Assembly: GCA_023423045.1 (NCBI GenBank)
Contig: JAFAGA010000022.1
Coordinates: forward strand, 1 to 64,000
Origin: Bacillota bacterium
GTDB lineage: Bacteria; Bacillota; Clostridia; Lachnospirales; Lachnospiraceae
Direction: 5' to 3'
DNA: 64,000 nucleotides
Position 1 is the first letter of the stretch, and each line of letters begins with the position of its first letter. Under the pieces are notes generated by a model. It made no database searches. It worked only from the letters and a program-made list of their open reading frames with translations, and was not told the origin of the DNA. The translations under genes and the position numbers were made by a program. This document shows positions 61,310 through 64,000 of the stretch, piece after piece.

Positions 61310-61885
61310 TTATTCAACCGTGAATTTGAACACCAAATCCGGCGCAACATTGACAAAGCCGGAGTAATAGTGCATGGTAATTTCGTTTTTATCGGCTTGA
61401 CGTTGATATATCATCCAGCCACCGGTGGATTCACCGGGGGCAAGATCAACTCTCGACATATATCTTTCATCCCGGTCAGCCACCTCCAGCATAACCTGTG
61501 AGTTTTCCTCCGATTTCATATCGCTGTCGTCACCTGTGGCACCCTCGGTATACACAATATATAAAGCCTTCGCCTTCGGTGATTCAATCGTTTCGTTAGA
61601 TATGTTTTTGAAGGTAAACCAGACTTTGATATATTCAAACCCATCCTTCGCTTTTTCAAGCGTGGTATTCGCTTCGGCTATTGCAACTTTATAAATTGTG
61701 ATAGAAAGTCCGTTTGCTTCTGCCGCTTCACCGATACCATACACCTTTGCTTCTTCTTTTTTTGAGTTATTGGACGTTGTGCTGCCGCCTGTGGGCGTAG
61801 AGCTTTCCGACGGTGATTCACCGCCGCAAGCGGCGAGGGAAATCATCATCATAAATGTCAGAATGAATGCAAATAACTTTTTCAT
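61310..61885 (-). CDS. Lipoprotein with DUF4352-like domain
   Basis: ATG 61885 has GGAGG 6-7 bases upstream; an upstream in-frame start lacks one. The 191-aa product has a lipobox (SLAAC, Cys20), a Ser/Thr linker and a beta domain with KVWFTFKNISNETIESP and LAPGESTGGWMIY, typical of DUF4352/DUF5067-type Ig-like lipoproteins of Firmicutes. Its role is unknown. It lies 22 bases before the larger lipoprotein gene and was probably cotranscribed. Confidence 0.72.
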   Translation of the reverse strand: MKKLFAFILTFMMMISLAACGGESPSESSTPTGGSTTSNNSKKEEAKVYGIGEAAEANGLSITIYKVAIAEANTTLEKAKDGFEYIKVWFTFKNISNETIESPKAKALYIVYTEGATGDDSDMKSEENSQVMLEVADRDERYMSRVDLAPGESTGGWMIYQRQADKNEITMHYYSGFVNVAPDLVFKFTVE

Positions 61886-61922
61886 AGTGTTTCCTCCATT
61901 ATTCAGATATAATTTTACTGGA

Positions 61923-62441
61923 TTACCAACCGTTGACAACTGCTGTTACACCGGTTTCATGAAGCATCTTTTGTGTGACCTCCACAACCGTCTGTTTGTG
62001 GAGCATACCGTGCAGCAGTTCTACCCGCATGGTCTGAGCCGCGTCGCCAAAGGTCAGGTACATCCGTTCCTGATCAATATGGGCGGTGTGCAGCCGCACG
62101 CCATGTACCCCGTCGAGACCCCACCGGTAAATTTCGCTGCCGATGAGGATACCAAAGGTAGATACTACGGTTTCCTCGGTGTCTTTTTTCATTTGGCGGT
62201 CCGGCATGGAGATGAGAGCAGATGGCACCGCAAGGATGCGATTATCCCAAATGAGTGTTGCGTCATAGAGCAGACGGCTCTGCCTCACCAATAACACGAG
62301 AGAGATAAGGCTGATCGCTCCAAGGGCGAAAACCGCTTCTAACATGAATGCCATGCCGAGCCACACCGCCAAACAAATACTGACTGCAAACAATAAGGCA
62401 TATCCATTGCGTCGTTTGCGGGTTAATTTCATTTGCACCAT
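61923..62441 (-). CDS. Membrane protein with PH-like domain
   Basis: ATG 62441 follows GGAGGAGGC; GTG 62438 and ATG 62432 are alternatives. The 172-aa product has two membrane helices (residues about 14-35 and 36-55), then a soluble beta domain (WDNRILAVPSALISMPDRQ, TVVSTFGILIGSEIYRWGLDGVHGVRL) of PH-like character. It is the first gene after the LuxR-type regulator terminator and may open the leftward transcript of lipoprotein genes. No function is recognised. Confidence 0.6.
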   Translation of the reverse strand: MVQMKLTRKRRNGYALLFAVSICLAVWLGMAFMLEAVFALGAISLISLVLLVRQSRLLYDATLIWDNRILAVPSALISMPDRQMKKDTEETVVSTFGILIGSEIYRWGLDGVHGVRLHTAHIDQERMYLTFGDAAQTMRVELLHGMLHKQTVVEVTQKMLHETGVTAVVNGW

Positions 62442-62509
62442 GCCTCCTCCAGTATTCATTTTAGGGAAGGATGCCTCAAAAAACATCGTTCGAAAGGATG
62501 AATTTACAG

Positions 62510-62541
62510 AAAAAAGCCCCTCACCCTTTTGGGTGAGAGGC
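62510..62541 (-). terminator. Terminator of the LuxR-type regulator gene
   Basis: CTCACCC (62520-62526) and GGGTGAG (62531-62537) with flanking GCC/GGC pairs form a stem with the loop TTTT. On the minus strand it is followed by TTTTTT (62515-62510), a textbook terminator for the regulator gene ending at 62575. Confidence 0.85.
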
Positions 62542-62574
62542 CGGTTAAACCCAGTATTTATGCAGTTTTATGGT

Positions 62575-63987
62575 TCATCCAACCGTTTGGTTTTTCAGCA
62601 GGGTGCTGATGAGCTCCGCACGGCTTGAAACATCGTATTTTGAAAAAATACTTCTTGCGTGTGTTTTAACGGTGTTCTCACTGATGAACAAAGCCCCGGC
62701 AATCTCGCGGTTGGATTTTCCTGAAAGGATCAGCTGCAATACCTCCTGCTCCCGGACGGTCAGCGGGTCAAGAGTTTTAATTTGACGAACAATGTCCGTT
62801 TGCTGTGACTGGCCCATATTGTCATAAGCTGCAAGGTAAGCATGGCTTTTCAGCAACAGAACAAGCTGATGGTTGAGGGGCGGCAGCATAACCAATGTAA
62901 CGCATACCACCGTCAGGGCAATCACCGCCACCTCCGCACCGGGAAGTCCCATGGATGTCACAGCCATCCCCAGGACGCCTCCGCAAAGGACGCCGAATAC
63001 ATTGGCGGAAAGACCGACGCCAAAGGTTTGTGCCGGGTTATCGCTATAATCCAGCATTTCTCCAAGTATACTCCACCAAAACAGGTCAAAAATACCGCAG
63101 GCGCCGAGCATCAGCGTATCCACAATCAGATAGTCGGAGGTGTTTCGCCCTAACAGCATAAAGCTGATGAACGCTCCCATAATCATTGCCATTCCGATAT
63201 ACAAAATTCTGGAACGCTTTGCTTTCATAGGCAGGTTGCGCATAATAGCAAGCGCCACGATATAAGGCGCGGCCCAATACCAGCTCACCAGCCCCATCAG
63301 ATGCTCAAAAGCGGGGTTGATGACCTGATACATCAGTCCGGAATTAATTGTAATGATAAAGACAAAAAGACACAGCAATATTAGCGGGTTTTTAATGCCG
63401 CCATGCGTCTTATTTTTAAATGTTTTGTTCTGCTCATTCTCCTGCTCCAACGGCAGCATCCAAATGAAGACCATACCGATTACAAGACAAAGCACAGAGA
63501 GGCCAAGCCCAATAAAGGTTGACCTGTTCATGGCCACCACGTTAACTGCAATCATCAGCAAATTGGAATAAATCAGGACGTCGGCACAGGATTTAATGCG
63601 CTCGTTCTTGGGCGTAAAGGCCCTGAGAAAAAATCCCCATGCCGCCACCGCGCAGCCGCTAAAGTATCCGCTGACAATCAGCCCGCCCATCCATAGAGCA
63701 GGGGGAGGAAAAAAGAAGGGGGCAGCGGCGGCTGAGCATAAACCCATACCGCCGAGCATCATGCTTTTGGCGGCCGCCTGTGACTTGACAAACAGGCCGC
63801 AGGTAAAAAGCCCCGCAAAATGTGCGATAATTGCAGCCAGTATGTAACGGTCGGCGTCTGTTCCACGCAGATCCAGCAGGCTGTACAGCACCTGTCCCTC
63901 AAACTGGAAGGACAGAATATAGGCAAAGAGAAATGAAAATCCGGCAACAGAAAGCCTGCGGGCATTGAAAGATTTAAGTCCGTTCAT
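62575..63987 (-). CDS. LuxR-type transcription factor fused to a 12-helix membrane domain
   Basis: The 470-aa protein begins with about 12 hydrophobic helices in MFS-like order (residues about 12-385) and ends with a LuxR-type helix-turn-helix: LTVREQEVLQLILSGKSNREIAGALFISENTVKTHARSIF (about 408-447). Fusions of a transporter-like membrane domain with a LuxR output are known in Coriobacteria and some Firmicutes, where they may sense a small molecule in the membrane. It faces the lipoprotein/zinc-ribbon block and is its probable regulator. The start codon lies near the window edge. Confidence 0.85.
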   Translation of the reverse strand: MNGLKSFNARRLSVAGFSFLFAYILSFQFEGQVLYSLLDLRGTDADRYILAAIIAHFAGLFTCGLFVKSQAAAKSMMLGGMGLCSAAAAPFFFPPPALWMGGLIVSGYFSGCAVAAWGFFLRAFTPKNERIKSCADVLIYSNLLMIAVNVVAMNRSTFIGLGLSVLCLVIGMVFIWMLPLEQENEQNKTFKNKTHGGIKNPLILLCLFVFIITINSGLMYQVINPAFEHLMGLVSWYWAAPYIVALAIMRNLPMKAKRSRILYIGMAMIMGAFISFMLLGRNTSDYLIVDTLMLGACGIFDLFWWSILGEMLDYSDNPAQTFGVGLSANVFGVLCGGVLGMAVTSMGLPGAEVAVIALTVVCVTLVMLPPLNHQLVLLLKSHAYLAAYDNMGQSQQTDIVRQIKTLDPLTVREQEVLQLILSGKSNREIAGALFISENTVKTHARSIFSKYDVSSRAELISTLLKNQTVG

Positions 63988-64000
63988 TTGATAACCTCCC

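Overview
The window looks like a piece of chromosome from a low-GC, spore-forming, anaerobic Clostridia species, most likely a member of the Lachnospiraceae. The signs are strong AGGAGG ribosome sites, a YaaH/SleL-type spore cortex hydrolase, a PAS-bearing [FeFe]-hydrogenase-like sensor with a SpoIIE-type phosphatase, LuxS, and glycogen phosphorylase next to 4-alpha-glucanotransferase. No rRNA, tRNA or CRISPR was seen. This placement is an inference from gene content.

Region 1 (about 0.25-24.5 kb) is the most interesting part. It is one rightward cluster built around a Tad/Flp-like secretion or pilus machine: a CpaF/TadA-type ATPase, a double-length TadB/TadC-type membrane platform, an SAF-domain CpaB-like protein, and three CpaE-like proteins whose nucleotide-binding motifs are degenerate or absent. 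Downstream lie small pilin-like proteins with one N-terminal membrane segment, then two large paralogues (1127 and 747 aa) that start with the same kind of membrane anchor and carry Ig-like domains alternating with Cys4 zinc-ribbon-like knots. Next come a minor-pilin-like protein with an Ada-like cysteine tail, an HD-GYP c-di-GMP phosphodiesterase, a membrane-embedded HExxH protease, an SLH-like exported protein and a 1463-aa exported repeat protein. I read it as a regulated surface appendage or secretion system of unusual composition.

Region 2 (25-35 kb) holds scattered housekeeping and stress genes: two tandem glutathione peroxidases, a zinc-dependent phospholipase C-like protein, a CoiA-like protein, a YbaK-type deacylase, an alpha/beta hydrolase, a flavin reductase-like protein, the LysM-GH18 enzyme, a DUF3267-like protease and two tandem type I signal peptidases. 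It also contains a tiny cysteine-bearing peptide gene at 32598-32681 with its own ribosome site and terminator.

Region 3 (35-57 kb) holds the H2-sensor-like trio (2Fe-2S protein, hydrogenase-like PAS protein, phosphatase), argH, an M32 carboxypeptidase, enolase, a metallo-beta-lactamase-fold protein, a Ca-type P-ATPase, a DedA protein, a CDP-alcohol phosphatidyltransferase, an AI-2E-type permease, malQ-glgP, two uncharacterised coupled genes, luxS and an orphan protein. A 96-bp three-hairpin repeat occurs at 34.3 kb and 38.4 kb, with a decayed relative at 42.3 kb. A perfect 37-bp inverted repeat lies at 48.4 kb.

Region 4 (57.4-64 kb) is visibly richer in G+C in its codons. It reads leftward as a LuxR-type regulator fused to a 12-helix membrane domain, then a run of lipoprotein and zinc-ribbon membrane proteins. 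It may be an acquired block.
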